DNA of 23,673 bases from Halomonas halophila (GCA_002433675.1 DJIP01000080.1:1-23673), one strand, 5' to 3'. Positions 6,248 to 14,736 are shown, numbered from the stretch's first letter. Numbers and translations are program-made. Notes: generated from the sequence alone by a model not told the origin.

Positions 6248-7561
6248 ATGGCGATTCACTACTACAAGCAAGCCGACAAGAATGCCTCCAGCAACGACAC
6301 CCAGACCCATGAAGTCGTCTCGCGTATGCTTGCCGAGATCGAGGCCGGGGGAGAGGCCAAGGCGCGGGAATACTGTCGCGAACTCGACGGCTGGGAAGGC
6401 GACGTCATCGTCAGCCGCGACCAGATCGAGGCGGCCAAGGAGAAGGTCCCCGAACAGCTCAAGCAGGACATCCACTTCGCCTATGAGCGGGTCAGCCGGT
6501 TTGCCGCCGCCCAGCGCGACAGTATTCAGGGCTTCGAGACCGAACTGTCGCCGGGCCTGTTCGCCGGCCAGAAGCTGATTCCGATGGAGACCGCCGGTTG
6601 CTACGTGCCCGGTGGCCGCTACGCGCACATTGCCTCGGCGATCATGAGTGTGGCCACCGCCAAGGTGGCCGGTGTCAAGAACGTGGTGGCCTGTTCGGTG
6701 CCGCGGGACGAGAACGGCATCCACCCGGCCATCCTGTATGCCATGGACCTCGCCGGTGCCGACGTCATCCTGCAGATGGGCGGCGTCCAGGGTATCGCTT
6801 CCATGGCCTTTGGACTGTTCACCGGCAAGCCTGCCGACATTCTGGTCGGCCCGGGCAACCGCTTCGTCGCCGAGTCCAAGCGTCAGTTGTTCGGACGCTG
6901 CGGCATCGACATGTTTGCCGGGCCCACCGAGATCGGCATCATCGCCGATCGCAGCGCTGATCCCGATATCGTGGTCGAGGACCTGGTCGGCCAGGCCGAG
7001 CACGGCCCGGATTCGCCGGCCTGGCTGTTCACCACCTCGCGCGAGCTGGCCGAAGCGGTGGATCAGCGCATCCAGGCGCGCATCGATGACCTGCCGGAGA
7101 CCCAGCGCAAGGCCGCCGACGCCGCCTGGCGCGACTATGGCGAGATCATCGTCTGCGATACCCGGGAGGAAGCCGTCGAGGTCAGTGATCGTTACGCCTC
7201 CGAGCACCTGGAACTGCAGGTGGAGGATCTGGACTGGTGGATGGAGCGCCTCAACAGCTACGGGTCGCTGTTTGTCGGCGAGGAGGCCTCGGTGGCCTTC
7301 GGCGACAAGTGTTCGGGCACCAATCACATCCTCCCGACCAAGGGGGCGGCACGCTACACCGGCGGGCTGTGCGCCCAGAAGTTCCTCAAGATCGTGACCT
7401 ACCAGCGCCAGAGCCGCGAGGCCACTCGCACCGTAGCCGCCACTGCCGCCAGGCTGTCGCGCTGCGAGGGCATGGAAGGCCACGCCCGTACCGGCGATAT
7501 CCGTTTGGCCAAGTACTATCCCGATGAGCGCTTTGTGCTGGCGGTGGAAGAGGACGTATGA
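6248..7561 (+). CDS. hpsN: Sulfopropanediol (DHPS) 3-dehydrogenase, histidinol dehydrogenase family
   Basis: A 437-residue homologue of histidinol dehydrogenase. It keeps the family's zinc ligands, read as Q249 and H252 (VGQAEHG), D353 (FGDKCSGTNH) and H412 (EGHARTG), and the catalytic pair E319-H320 (ASEHLEL). The NAD-site segment around GCYVPGGRYAHIASAIM is also present. The start at 6248 has AAGGAG seven bases upstream; the open frame extends further left but runs through the operator and terminator. HpsN in DHPS degraders performs the two-step NAD-dependent oxidation of (R)-DHPS to (R)-sulfolactate through the aldehyde. Supporting evidence is the LacI operator, the SDR plus zinc-ADH partners and the slcC/comC-like pair; no other histidine biosynthesis gene is nearby, so HisD is unlikely. 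The last codons overlap the next start (ATGA). Confidence 0.85.
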   Translation: MAIHYYKQADKNASSNDTQTHEVVSRMLAEIEAGGEAKAREYCRELDGWEGDVIVSRDQIEAAKEKVPEQLKQDIHFAYERVSRFAAAQRDSIQGFETELSPGLFAGQKLIPMETAGCYVPGGRYAHIASAIMSVATAKVAGVKNVVACSVPRDENGIHPAILYAMDLAGADVILQMGGVQGIASMAFGLFTGKPADILVGPGNRFVAESKRQLFGRCGIDMFAGPTEIGIIADRSADPDIVVEDLVGQAEHGPDSPAWLFTTSRELAEAVDQRIQARIDDLPETQRKAADAAWRDYGEIIVCDTREEAVEVSDRYASEHLELQVEDLDWWMERLNSYGSLFVGEEASVAFGDKCSGTNHILPTKGAARYTGGLCAQKFLKIVTYQRQSREATRTVAATAARLSRCEGMEGHARTGDIRLAKYYPDERFVLAVEEDV

Positions 7562-8325
7562 CCATGCGTGCCGATTTCGATCTCGGCGGACGGGTAGCGC
7601 TGGTCACCGGGGGCAGCAGCGGATTGGGGCTTGCCATCGGCGAGGCGCTGGCGGCAAGCGGCGCCCGGGTGGTGCTGGCCGCCAGGCGCCAGGACGCACT
7701 GGATGCGGGGGTGGCGCGGATTCGGGACATGGGCGGCCAGGCGGCCGCCCTCAGCGCCGATCTGGCCGACGCCAGAGGCCTTGATGAGGTGGCGCGACGC
7801 GCCACCGAGGCGTTTGGCGATCCCCATATTGTGGTCAACGCCGCCGGGGTGAACCTGCGCCAGCCGGCAGAAGAGGTCGATCTGGCCTCGTGGGAGCTGA
7901 CCCTGCAGCTGCACCTGGGCACGCCATTCTTTCTGTCACGGGCGCTGGTGCCGGGGATGCGCGCGGCGGGCTACGGTCGCATCATCAACCTGGCCTCGCT
8001 GCAGTCCAGTCGTGCCTTTCCCGACAGCGCCCCTTATGGTGCCGGCAAGGGTGGCATCGCCCAGCTGACCCGCGCCATGGCCGAGGCCTGGTCGCGCCAC
8101 GGCATCAACGCCAATGCGCTGGCGCCGGGCTTCTTCCCCACCGAGCTGACCTCACCGGTGTTCGACGATGCGGCCAGGTCCGAGGCGCTGGCGCGCCAGA
8201 CCGCCATCGGCCGCAACGGCAGGCTTGAGGATATTGCGGGGCCGGCAGTCTTCCTGGCATCCCCGGCATCGGCCTACGTCACCGGCCAGATCCTTCACGT
8301 CGACGGCGGCTTTACCGCCAAGTGA
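7558..8325 (+). CDS. hpsO: Short-chain dehydrogenase/reductase, probable DHPS 2-dehydrogenase
   Basis: A 255-residue classical SDR. It has the cofactor motif TGGSSGLG (17-24), NAAG (94-97), a catalytic serine in the NLASLQSS strand (about 147) and YGAGK (Y160, K164), with the usual C-terminal ASAYVTGQILHVDGG. Its ATG overlaps the hpsN stop by four bases; a second ATG six bases later is possible. The residues after the first glycine motif (VVLAARRQ) do not settle NAD versus NADP. In the described Cupriavidus system two further dehydrogenases, HpsO and HpsP, act with HpsN and are thought to interconvert the DHPS enantiomers through the 2-ketone. The gene order N-O-P supports the symbol, but I assign O to this family member from order rather than from a recalled sequence. 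Confidence 0.72.
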   Translation: MTMRADFDLGGRVALVTGGSSGLGLAIGEALAASGARVVLAARRQDALDAGVARIRDMGGQAAALSADLADARGLDEVARRATEAFGDPHIVVNAAGVNLRQPAEEVDLASWELTLQLHLGTPFFLSRALVPGMRAAGYGRIINLASLQSSRAFPDSAPYGAGKGGIAQLTRAMAEAWSRHGINANALAPGFFPTELTSPVFDDAARSEALARQTAIGRNGRLEDIAGPAVFLASPASAYVTGQILHVDGGFTAK

Positions 8326-8340
8326 TTCAGGAGACTCACC

Positions 8341-9327
8341 ATGCAAGCCTTGTTCTACGTCGGTCGCGAGCAAATGGAAATGCGTGGCACCGAGCCCGAG
8401 CCACTCAAGCCGGGGGAGTCGCGGGTGCAGGTGGAGGCCACCGGTATCTGCGGCTCCGACCTGCATGCCTACCACGGCCATGATCCCCGGCGGGTGCCGC
8501 CGATGATCCTGGGCCACGAGGCCGCGGGACGGGTGGTCGAGGGCGCCTGGAAGGGCAAGCGGGTCACCATGAACCCGCTGATCGTCTGCGGCCACTGCGA
8601 GTACTGCCAGGCCGGGCGCCAGAATCTGTGCGAGAACCGCAGCATGATCGGCATGAATCGCCCCGGCAGTTTCGCCGAGACGGTCAACATCGCCGATCAC
8701 AGCCTGATCGAGCTGCCACAGACGCTCAGCGCCGAGGTCGCTGCCATGACCGAGCCGGTGGCGACTGCAGTGCACGGTATTCACCGCCTTGAGCGGGTGC
8801 TCGATCGCCCGCTGGCGGAGTCCCGGGTGCTGGTGATCGGTGCCGGTGCCATCGGCCTGATGACTGCGCTGATCCTGCGCCAGCGCGGGGTGCGCTCGCT
8901 GCGCATCGCCGATCTCAACCCGCTGCGCCGGGAGGCGGCGCTCAGGGTCGGGCTGGAGGCCTTCGACCCGCGCGAAGCGCCGCCCCGGGCCGACTCAGTG
9001 GAGGCGGTGTTCGACTGCGTGGGGGCGGGCCCCACGCGCAAGATGGCGGTGGCTTCGGCTCGCCCTGGTGGCGCCATCATGCACCTTGGCCTGCAGGACA
9101 ACGAAGGTGTCACCGATACTCGCGCCATCACCCTGAAGGAGCTGAGTTTTCTTGGTGCCTACACCTACAGCTTCGGGGATCTTCGCGCTGCCGTCGCACT
9201 GCTCGATGCCGGGGCGCTGGGGGAGCTGTCCTGGGTCGAGAAGAGACCCCTGGCTGAGGGAGCGGCCGCCTTCGAGGAGCTGGCAGGCGGGCGCAGCGCC
9301 GCCGCCAAGGTGATCCTTTGTCCGTGA
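8341..9327 (+). CDS. hpsP: Zinc-dependent medium-chain alcohol dehydrogenase, probable DHPS 2-dehydrogenase
   Basis: A 328-residue MDR-family dehydrogenase. Catalytic zinc ligands are visible as C37 (GICGSD) and H59-E60 (LGHEAAG). The structural zinc site has four cysteines, C83, C86, C89 and C97, in CGHCEYCQAGRQNLC. The nucleotide-binding motif is VLVIGAGAIG, around residues 161-170. The length is slightly short but typical of threonine/sorbitol-dehydrogenase-like members. It follows the SDR gene by 15 bp, with CAGGAG before the ATG, so it is the third gene of the operator-2 operon. The predicted role is oxidation or reduction at C2 of one DHPS enantiomer, working with the SDR to racemise DHPS for HpsN. 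Outside this context the sequence alone would only support a polyol dehydrogenase. Confidence 0.72.
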   Translation: MQALFYVGREQMEMRGTEPEPLKPGESRVQVEATGICGSDLHAYHGHDPRRVPPMILGHEAAGRVVEGAWKGKRVTMNPLIVCGHCEYCQAGRQNLCENRSMIGMNRPGSFAETVNIADHSLIELPQTLSAEVAAMTEPVATAVHGIHRLERVLDRPLAESRVLVIGAGAIGLMTALILRQRGVRSLRIADLNPLRREAALRVGLEAFDPREAPPRADSVEAVFDCVGAGPTRKMAVASARPGGAIMHLGLQDNEGVTDTRAITLKELSFLGAYTYSFGDLRAAVALLDAGALGELSWVEKRPLAEGAAAFEELAGGRSAAAKVILCP

Positions 9328-9359
9328 GGTTCCCGTTGGCACCGAGCAGCGCTCCGAAC

Positions 9360-9393
9360 AGGCGATGTCGAGTGGACACTCTTGGCGTCGCCT
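9360..9393 (+). terminator. Hairpin downstream of hpsP, possible operon end
   Basis: AGGCGA (9360-9365) pairs with TCGCCT (9388-9393), and inside it GAGTG (9370-9374) pairs with CACTC (9377-9381), leaving an asymmetric internal loop. It begins 33 bases after the hpsP stop. There is only a weak T-rich tail (TGTTGCTT), so termination is uncertain; an mRNA 3'-end stabiliser is an alternative. Confidence 0.35.
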
Positions 9394-9403
9394 GTTGCTT
9401 CAT

Positions 9404-9451
9404 CAGTGCTTTCGCCAGCGCTTTCTCCAGCGCTTTCTCCAGCGCTTTCGT
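9404..9451. repeat. Four tandem copies of a 12-bp repeat (CAGCGCTTTCTC type)
   Basis: Four adjacent 12-bp units occupy 9404-9415, 9416-9427, 9428-9439 and 9440-9451. The middle two are identical and the outer two differ at one or two positions. A further related unit, TAGCGCTTTCCG, lies at 9463-9474. Each unit carries the AGCGCT palindrome or a one-base variant. Read on the minus strand the unit would encode repeating Glu-Lys-Ala-Leu, on the plus strand Ser-Ala-Phe-Ser, but no supported gene covers it. Confidence 0.85.
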
Positions 9452-9654
9452 CGCCCTCTCGCTAGCGCTTTCCGTCATCCTTTCAGCCATCTTTTCGTCC
9501 ATCCTGTCGGCAAGGCGGCGCAGATGGTTGGCGTTTTTTCTGAGCGAATATGTCGCTGGGTGAGCGCTTGTTCAGGCTCGAAAGGGAGGTAGTTGGCAGG
9601 CACAAATCTGCGTTGTTTCTCGTCAGAGGTTGCCACCAGGGTGTGATCACGCCG

Positions 9655-9678
9655 CCAGGCCGGTCACGCCGGGCCTGG
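9655..9678. other. GC-rich inverted repeat
   Basis: CCAGGCC (9655-9661) pairs with GGCCTGG (9672-9678). Two further G-C pairs inside (9662-9663 with 9669-9670) leave one bulged G at 9671 and a five-base loop. It has no T-run on the plus side; the role is unknown. Confidence 0.4.
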
Positions 9679-9780
9679 GAGGCTCGGAAGGGCATAAGGT
9701 TACACCCCGCTTCGTGCCGGTTCTCTTAATGGATTCAGGTGGTTGCTCTCACATTGCAGTGCACCAATTACTGGCGATCC

Positions 9781-9807
9781 CCTCTTGTGCAGACTAGCCA
9801 CAAGAGG
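9781..9807. promoter_or_regulatory. Perfect 9-bp-arm dyad upstream of pntA
   Basis: CCTCTTGTG (9781-9789) and CACAAGAGG (9799-9807) are perfect inverted repeats around a nine-base spacer, 75 bases before the pntA start. The left arm contains a -35-like TTGTGC (9785-9790), with a weak TAACAC 17 bases on (9808-9813). The dyad could be an operator for a dimeric regulator or an RNA hairpin in a leader; the sequence does not decide between them. Confidence 0.5.
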
Positions 9808-9881
9808 TAACACTGGTAGGAATGACAACAAGAAACCATAACAAGCAATCGTAATAACGTTGGCCACATGGGAGATCCATC

Positions 9882-11453
9882 GTGAAGATAGGAGCACCAA
9901 GGGAACGGCATAAGGGCGAGGCGCGTGTCGCGCTGACGCCCGAGAGCGCCGGACACATTCAGAAGCTGGGTCACGAGTGCCTGATCGAAACGGGCGCAGG
10001 TGAGCTTGCCGGCTTTACCGACGCCGCCTATGAAGAGGCCGGTGTCACTATCGTCGACAGCATGGAGGCGGTGTTCGAGCAGGCCGACGTAGTCGTCAAG
10101 GTGCGCGAGCCACAGAAGGAAGAGTCCGACCTGCTGCGCCAGGGCCAGACCCTGATCAGCTTCTTCTGGCCGGCCCAGAACGAAGAGATGCTCGAGACCT
10201 GCAAGGACAAGGGCGCCAGCGTCGTTGCCATGGACATGGTGCCGCGGATTTCCCGTGCCCAGAAGATGGACGCGCTGTCCTCCACCGCCAACATCGCCGG
10301 CTACCGCGCGGTGATCGAGGCAGGCAACCAGTTCGGTCGCTTCTTCACCGGTCAGGTCACCGCTGCCGGCAAGGTGCCGCCGGCCAAGGTGCTGATCATC
10401 GGTGCCGGCGTCGCCGGTCTTGCCGCCATCGGTACTGCTACCAGCCTTGGTGCGGTGGTGCGTGCCTTCGACGTGCGCCCCGAGGTTTCCGAGCAGATCG
10501 AGTCCATGGGCGCCGAGTTCCTGTTCCTCGACTTCGAGGACTCCCAGGACGGCTCCGAAAGCGGTGGCTACGCGGCCCCCTCCAGCCCCGAGTTCCGCGA
10601 AAAGCAGCTCGAGCTGTTCCGCCAGCAGGCCCCCGAGGTGGATATCGTCATCACCACCGCGCTGATCCCCGGACGCCCGGCTCCCAAGCTGTGGCTCGAG
10701 GACATGGTCAAGGCGATGAAGCCGGGCTCTGTGGTGGTCGACCTGGCCGCCGAGAAGGGGGGCAACTGCGACCTGACCAAGCCCGACGAGCGCGTGGTCA
10801 CCGACAACGGTGTCATCGTGGTCGGCTACACCGACTTCCCGTCGCGCATGGCCACCCAGTCGTCGCTGCTGTACTCGACCAATATCCGTCACATGCTGAC
10901 CGATCTGACGCCGGAGAAGGACGGCAAGATCGTTCACGACATGGAAGACGACGTGATCCGTGGGGCTACCGTCACCCACCAAGGGGAGGTCACCTTTCCG
11001 CCGCCTCCGCCCAAGGTCAAGGCCATCGCCGCGGCCAAGCCGAAGCCCAAGGAGAAGGAGCCGACACCGGAGGAGCGCAAGGCTGCCGAACACGCCGCCT
11101 TCATGAAGCAGACCAAGAGCCAGGTCACCATGCTCGCGGTCGGCGGCATCGTCATGGGGCTGCTCGGTCTGGTGGCGCCGGCGTCCTTCATGCAGCACCT
11201 TATCGTCTTCGCGCTGGCCTGCTTCGTCGGTTTTCAGGTCATCTGGAACGTCAGCCACTCTCTGCACACGCCGCTGATGGCGGTGACCAATGCGATTTCC
11301 GGGATCATCATCCTCGGTGCCGTGCTCCAGGTGGGCTCGGGTAGCTGGTTGGTCGCCTTGCTGGCGGGCATCTCGGTGCTGATCGCTTCCATCAACGTCG
11401 TGGGTGGCTTCCTGGTGACACGCCGGATGCTGGCCATGTTCCAGAAGTCCTGA
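9882..11453 (+). CDS. pntA: NAD(P) transhydrogenase subunit alpha, full-length
   Basis: A 523-residue PntA of the E. coli type, with the NAD(H)-binding domain I and the membrane part fused in one chain. Visible features are the N-terminal [20 protein letters not shown], the [21 protein letters not shown] region, the Rossmann motif [14 protein letters not shown] (about residues 173-186), the mobile-loop signature [14 protein letters not shown], a proline/lysine-rich linker (about 370-400) and four C-terminal membrane helices from about residue 413. The start is GTG at 9882, with GGAG at 9871-9874. With PntB it forms the inner-membrane proton-translocating transhydrogenase that makes NADPH from NADH. 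The pntB start is 16 bp downstream. The long leader with a perfect dyad suggests specific regulation. Confidence 0.96.
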   Translation: MKIGAPRERHKGEARVALTPESAGHIQKLGHECLIETGAGELAGFTDAAYEEAGVTIVDSMEAVFEQADVVVKVREPQKEESDLLRQGQTLISFFWPAQNEEMLETCKDKGASVVAMDMVPRISRAQKMDALSSTANIAGYRAVIEAGNQFGRFFTGQVTAAGKVPPAKVLIIGAGVAGLAAIGTATSLGAVVRAFDVRPEVSEQIESMGAEFLFLDFEDSQDGSESGGYAAPSSPEFREKQLELFRQQAPEVDIVITTALIPGRPAPKLWLEDMVKAMKPGSVVVDLAAEKGGNCDLTKPDERVVTDNGVIVVGYTDFPSRMATQSSLLYSTNIRHMLTDLTPEKDGKIVHDMEDDVIRGATVTHQGEVTFPPPPPKVKAIAAAKPKPKEKEPTPEERKAAEHAAFMKQTKSQVTMLAVGGIVMGLLGLVAPASFMQHLIVFALACFVGFQVIWNVSHSLHTPLMAVTNAISGIIILGAVLQVGSGSWLVALLAGISVLIASINVVGGFLVTRRMLAMFQKS

Positions 11454-11469
11454 ACCGCGGAGAGACGAA

Positions 11470-12912
11470 ATGCTAGGACAACAATTCGTAACCGCCGCGG
11501 CAATCGCGGCGAGTGTGCTGTTCATCCTCTCGCTGGGGGGACTGAGCAATCAGGAAAAGGCCAAGCGCGCGGTGTGGTACGGCATCGTCGGTATGGGCCT
11601 GGCGGTGTTCTCCGTCATGCTCGGCCCGAACATCGGCAACTACTGGCTGATGATTCCCTTGATGATCGTCGGTGCTGTGGTCGGCACCATGGTGGCCAAG
11701 CGGGTCGAGATGACCCAGATGCCGCAGCTGGTGGCGGCGTTGCACTCCTTCGTCGGTCTGGCGGCGGTGTTCGTCGGCTGGAACGCCGAGATGGAACGCG
11801 CCCGGGTGCTGGCGCTGAAGGCGACCGGTGAGTCCCTTGACGGCCTGTCGGCGTTCGCCGCCACGCTGGCCTACAAGACACCTGCCGAGCTTACCTTCCT
11901 GCAGGTCGAGGTGGTGCTGGGCGTGTTCATCGGTGCGGTGACCTTCACCGGCTCGGTGATCGCCTTCGGCAAGCTGGCCGGCAAGATCGACGGCAAGCCG
12001 AAGAAGTACCCCGGCGGTCATGCGCTGAATGCCGGTGCGGCGATTCTCTCGCTGGTGCTGGCCATCGCCTACTTGAACGGTGCCGGCTTCTGGACCCTGT
12101 TGCTGATCGCGCTGCTCGCCTTCTTCATCGGCTGGCACCTGATCCTCGGCATCGGCGGCGCCGACATGCCGGTGGTGGTGTCGATGCTCAACAGCTACTC
12201 GGGCTGGGCCGCGGCCGCCATCGGCTTCACCCTGTCCAATGACCTGCTGATCGTCACCGGTGCGCTGGTGGGCTCCTCCGGTGCCATCCTGTCGTACATC
12301 ATGTGCAAGGCGATGAACCGCAATTTCGTCAGCGTCATCCTCGGTGGCTTCGGCGGTACCCAGGGACCGGCCCAGGAGATCGAGGGCGAGCAGGTGTCGA
12401 TCGACGCCGGTGGCGTCAGCAGCGCCCTCAACGACGCCGACAGCGTGATCATCGTGCCGGGTTACGGCATGGCGGTGGCCCAGGCCCAGAACGCGGTCAG
12501 TGAACTGGTGCGCAAGCTGCGCTCCGCCGGCAAGGAGGTGCGCTTCGGCATCCACCCGGTGGCGGGGCGTCTGCCGGGCCATATGAACGTACTGCTGGCC
12601 GAGGCCAAGGTGCCCTACGATATCGTGCTGGAGATGGACGAGATCAACGATGACTTCGCCTCCACCGATGTGGTCATCATCATCGGCTCCAACGACATCG
12701 TGAACCCGGCCGCCCAGGAAGACCCCAACAGCCCCATCGCCGGCATGCCGGTGCTCAAGGTGTGGGAGTCCAAGCAGGTGTTCGTGTGCAAGCGTGGTCA
12801 GGGAACCGGCTACTCGGGCATCGAGAACCCGCTGTTCTTCAAGGAGAACACCCGGATGTTCTATGGCGATGCCCGGGCCAGTATCGACTCGCTGATTCCG
12901 CTGATCGACTGA
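11470..12912 (+). CDS. pntB: NAD(P) transhydrogenase subunit beta
   Basis: A 480-residue PntB of normal length. The N-terminal half carries about nine membrane helices of domain II and the functionally important histidine in [15 protein letters not shown]. The C-terminal half is the NADP(H)-binding domain III, with [34 protein letters not shown], the [10 protein letters not shown] segment and the [16 protein letters not shown] loop near the end. It is encoded directly after pntA and completes the transhydrogenase. A cluster of three hairpins follows the stop and probably ends the transcript. No frameshift or missing motif is seen. Confidence 0.97.
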   Translation: MLGQQFVTAAAIAASVLFILSLGGLSNQEKAKRAVWYGIVGMGLAVFSVMLGPNIGNYWLMIPLMIVGAVVGTMVAKRVEMTQMPQLVAALHSFVGLAAVFVGWNAEMERARVLALKATGESLDGLSAFAATLAYKTPAELTFLQVEVVLGVFIGAVTFTGSVIAFGKLAGKIDGKPKKYPGGHALNAGAAILSLVLAIAYLNGAGFWTLLLIALLAFFIGWHLILGIGGADMPVVVSMLNSYSGWAAAAIGFTLSNDLLIVTGALVGSSGAILSYIMCKAMNRNFVSVILGGFGGTQGPAQEIEGEQVSIDAGGVSSALNDADSVIIVPGYGMAVAQAQNAVSELVRKLRSAGKEVRFGIHPVAGRLPGHMNVLLAEAKVPYDIVLEMDEINDDFASTDVVIIIGSNDIVNPAAQEDPNSPIAGMPVLKVWESKQVFVCKRGQGTGYSGIENPLFFKENTRMFYGDARASIDSLIPLID

Positions 12913-12927
12913 TCTGCGTGTAGTACA

Positions 12928-12974
12928 GGGCTCCTCTTTAGAGGGGCCCGAAGACGCCCCTGTTTAAAGGGGGC
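12928..12974 (+). terminator. Two tandem stem-loops after pntB
   Basis: The first hairpin pairs GGGCTCCTC (12928-12936) with GAGGGGCCC (12941-12949) around a TTTA loop, nine pairs with one wobble. The second pairs GCCCC (12956-12960) with GGGGC (12970-12974) around a TTTAAA-containing loop. Neither has a clean T-run. The arms are all versions of CCCCT or AGGGG, so left arms of one hairpin can pair with right arms of the next. Confidence 0.6.
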
Positions 12975-12980
12975 AAATAG

Positions 12981-13008
12981 ACGCCCCTTTCGAGGGGCGT
13001 TGCTCGTT
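12981..13008 (+). terminator. Perfect hairpin with TTCG loop, probable pntAB terminator
   Basis: ACGCCCCT (12981-12988) pairs perfectly with AGGGGCGT (12993-13000) around a TTCG tetraloop, a favoured stable RNA loop. The following bases, TGCTCGTTG, are only moderately T-rich. It is the third hairpin in 73 bp and the most terminator-like; it ends about 100 bases before gpsA. Confidence 0.65.
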
Positions 13009-13101
13009 GTGGCACCAGGTCAGTCAAAGTGGCGACGAGATCCCTCGTCGTGACGTCAGATTCGGTACAATCCACCAAGACTCATCGACTGCGGAGCAAG
13101 C

Positions 13102-14172
13102 ATGACCGACATGGACACCAGGGTGGCGGTGCTGGGGGGCGGGAGCTTCGGCACCGCGCTGGCCAGCATCGCCGCCGATAACGGCTTCCACGTGCGCCAA
13201 TGGCTCAGGGACGGCGCGCTGGTGGAAAGCATCAATCGTGATCATCGCAATCCGCGCTACCTGCCCGACTACGCCATCAACCCCAGGGTCAAGGCATCCA
13301 CCGAACTCGAGTGGGTGCTCGAGGACGCCATCCTGGTGCTGGTGGCGATTCCCTCCAAGGCCTTCGCCGAGGTGGTGCGCCAGGCACGTCCCTGGCTCAA
13401 GCCCGAGCAGATCCTGGTCAGCACCACCAAGGGCATCCAGGAGGATGGCTTCAAGCTGATGAGCCAGATCCTCGAGGACGAGACGGGGTTTACCCACGTG
13501 GGCGTGCTGTCCGGGCCCAATCTGGCCTCCGAGGTAGCCCAGAAGCAGCTCACCGCCACGGTGATCGCCAGCCACGACGCCGAGACCCGATCGCGGGTCC
13601 AGGCGGCGCTGGGCTGTGACTATTTTCGCGTCTACGCCAGCAATGACCGCTACGGGGTCGAGCTTGGCGGTGCGCTCAAGAACATCTACGCCATCGCCGC
13701 CGGCATGGCGGCGGCGCTGGGCATGGGTGAGAATACCCGCAGCATGCTGATGACCCGTGCGCTGGCCGAGATGAGCCGCTTCGCCGTATCCCAGGGCGCC
13801 AATCCGATGACCTTCCTGGGGCTGGCCGGTGTCGGCGACCTGATCGTGACCTGCTCGTCAGAACTGTCGCGCAACTATCGCGTCGGCTTCGCGATGGGCA
13901 AGGGCCAGAGCCTTGACGAGGCGGTGGCGTCTCTCGGCCAGGTGGCCGAAGGGGTCAATACCGTCAAGCTGGTGCGTGACAAGGCCGACGCCGAGGGCGT
14001 CTACATGCCGTTGGCAGAAGGGCTCTACCAGGTGCTGTTTCGTGGCGTGCCGGCCCGTGACATGGCCAAGCTGTTAATGCGTGGCGAGCAGAGCAGCGAC
14101 GTCGAGTTCGTGCTCCCCCGCGAGGACGTCAAGCAGGACCGGCGACAGACGGAGGCCAAGAATGGCGGATAG
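13102..14172 (+). CDS. gpsA: Glycerol-3-phosphate dehydrogenase [NAD(P)+]
   Basis: A 356-residue cytoplasmic GpsA that reduces dihydroxyacetone phosphate to sn-glycerol 3-phosphate for phospholipid synthesis. It has the cofactor motif [10 protein letters not shown] (11-20), STTKGI (107-112), the [10 protein letters not shown] segment (137-146), the catalytic lysine K193 in [15 protein letters not shown], and [14 protein letters not shown] with the downstream SRNYRVG block (256-262) typical of the family. GGAG at 13093-13096 supports the ATG at 13102 over the one nine bases later. The C-terminal tail is rich in charged residues and overlaps the next gene by 11 bp, implying co-transcription. 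Confidence 0.96.
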   Translation: MTDMDTRVAVLGGGSFGTALASIAADNGFHVRQWLRDGALVESINRDHRNPRYLPDYAINPRVKASTELEWVLEDAILVLVAIPSKAFAEVVRQARPWLKPEQILVSTTKGIQEDGFKLMSQILEDETGFTHVGVLSGPNLASEVAQKQLTATVIASHDAETRSRVQAALGCDYFRVYASNDRYGVELGGALKNIYAIAAGMAAALGMGENTRSMLMTRALAEMSRFAVSQGANPMTFLGLAGVGDLIVTCSSELSRNYRVGFAMGKGQSLDEAVASLGQVAEGVNTVKLVRDKADAEGVYMPLAEGLYQVLFRGVPARDMAKLLMRGEQSSDVEFVLPREDVKQDRRQTEAKNGG

Positions 14173-14650
14173 ACTCTTGATCATGCGTCACGGCGAGGCC
14201 ACTCCGGGCTTTCCCGACGAGGCGCGCCGGTTGACCACTCGCGGCGAGGACGAAGCTCGCGCCATGGGCCGCTGGCTGGCGAGTCGTGACGACATCGACT
14301 GGCGTCGGCTCAAGGTGCTGGCGAGTCCCTACGTGCGTGCCCAGCAGACCGCCGCCCTGGTGGTGGACGCTCTGCCGGACGAGGTGAGCCTCGATACCCT
14401 GGACATCATCACCCCCGACGATTCACCCGAGGCCGTGGTGGACTGGCTGACGCTGGAAAGTGGCGAGGGTCCGCTGCTGCTGGTCAGCCATATGCCGCTG
14501 GTCGCGGCCCTGACCGGGTTGCTGGCGGAGGGCAGGGCAGGGGCCGGGGTGGGCTTTGTTACCGCGGCTATCGCCGAACTGGAGGCCGATGTCAGAGCCG
14601 CTGGGTGTGCGCGGCTGGTGGGCATGACCACGCCAGCGTCACTTCGCTGA
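14162..14650 (+). CDS. sixA: SixA-like phosphohistidine phosphatase
   Basis: A 162-residue single-domain histidine phosphatase. The catalytic motif is RHGEATPG (R9-H10-G11), with further family residues in the [11 protein letters not shown] helix (R59) and VSHMPLV (H110). In E. coli SixA removes phosphate from the histidine of HPt domains and phosphotransferase proteins. The ATG at 14162 has GGAGG six bases upstream and overlaps gpsA by 11 bp; the open frame extends further left only inside gpsA. The gpsA-sixA order supports the name, since this pairing is common in gammaproteobacteria as far as I recall. Its physiological target here is not visible. Confidence 0.85.
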   Translation: MADRLLIMRHGEATPGFPDEARRLTTRGEDEARAMGRWLASRDDIDWRRLKVLASPYVRAQQTAALVVDALPDEVSLDTLDIITPDDSPEAVVDWLTLESGEGPLLLVSHMPLVAALTGLLAEGRAGAGVGFVTAAIAELEADVRAAGCARLVGMTTPASLR

Positions 14651-14716
14651 CCCCGACCGCAGTGGTTGGTGTGGTGTGAGCGACGTGTCTGACCTATTTC
14701 GCACTTGATCGAACGG

Positions 14717-14736
14717 GCCCGTCACTGGCGGGCTTT
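14717..14736 (+). terminator. Short terminator-like hairpin after sixA
   Basis: GCCCGTC (14717-14723) pairs with GGCGGGC (14727-14733; one T-G pair) around an ACT loop, followed by TTTC. It lies between sixA and the small monooxygenase-fold gene. It is plausible as the end of the gpsA-sixA transcript, though the T-run is short. Confidence 0.55.

Larger units (their letters stand above)
9328..9881. other. 554-bp non-coding region between the sulfonate module and pntA
   Basis: No convincing gene is seen here. The stretch holds a hairpin just after hpsP, a 12-bp tandem repeat, an 8-bp palindrome GTGATCAC (9643-9650), a hairpin at 9655-9678 and a long dyad at 9781-9807 upstream of pntA. Short open frames exist on both strands but lack start signals and are built largely from the repeat. 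Base composition becomes more AT-rich toward pntA (from about 9730), as expected of a promoter region. Confidence 0.6.

Noticed and set aside
6248..7561. Annotation as histidinol dehydrogenase (hisD)
   Set aside because: The fold and catalytic residues are shared, but there is no his gene nearby and the operator, SDR/ADH partners and sulfolactate-type dehydrogenases point to HpsN.
9128..9502. Minus-strand frame starting with an amphipathic Glu-Lys-Ala-Leu repeat (possible small peptide)
   Set aside because: No convincing ribosome-binding site, runs antisense into hpsP, and the helix arises from the tandem repeat.
9318..9563. 81-residue plus-strand frame with Ser-Ala-Phe repeats and a hydrophobic stretch
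   Set aside because: It starts at TTG inside hpsP without a ribosome-binding site, and its apparent sequence is mostly the 12-bp tandem repeat. Kept only as a repeat.
9700..9900. 66-residue minus-strand hydrophobic frame
   Set aside because: It covers the pntA promoter region and the perfect dyad, and lacks start signals.
9768..11549. 593-residue minus-strand open frame opposite pntA
   Set aside because: His/Gly/Asp-rich shadow of pntA with no recognisable fold.
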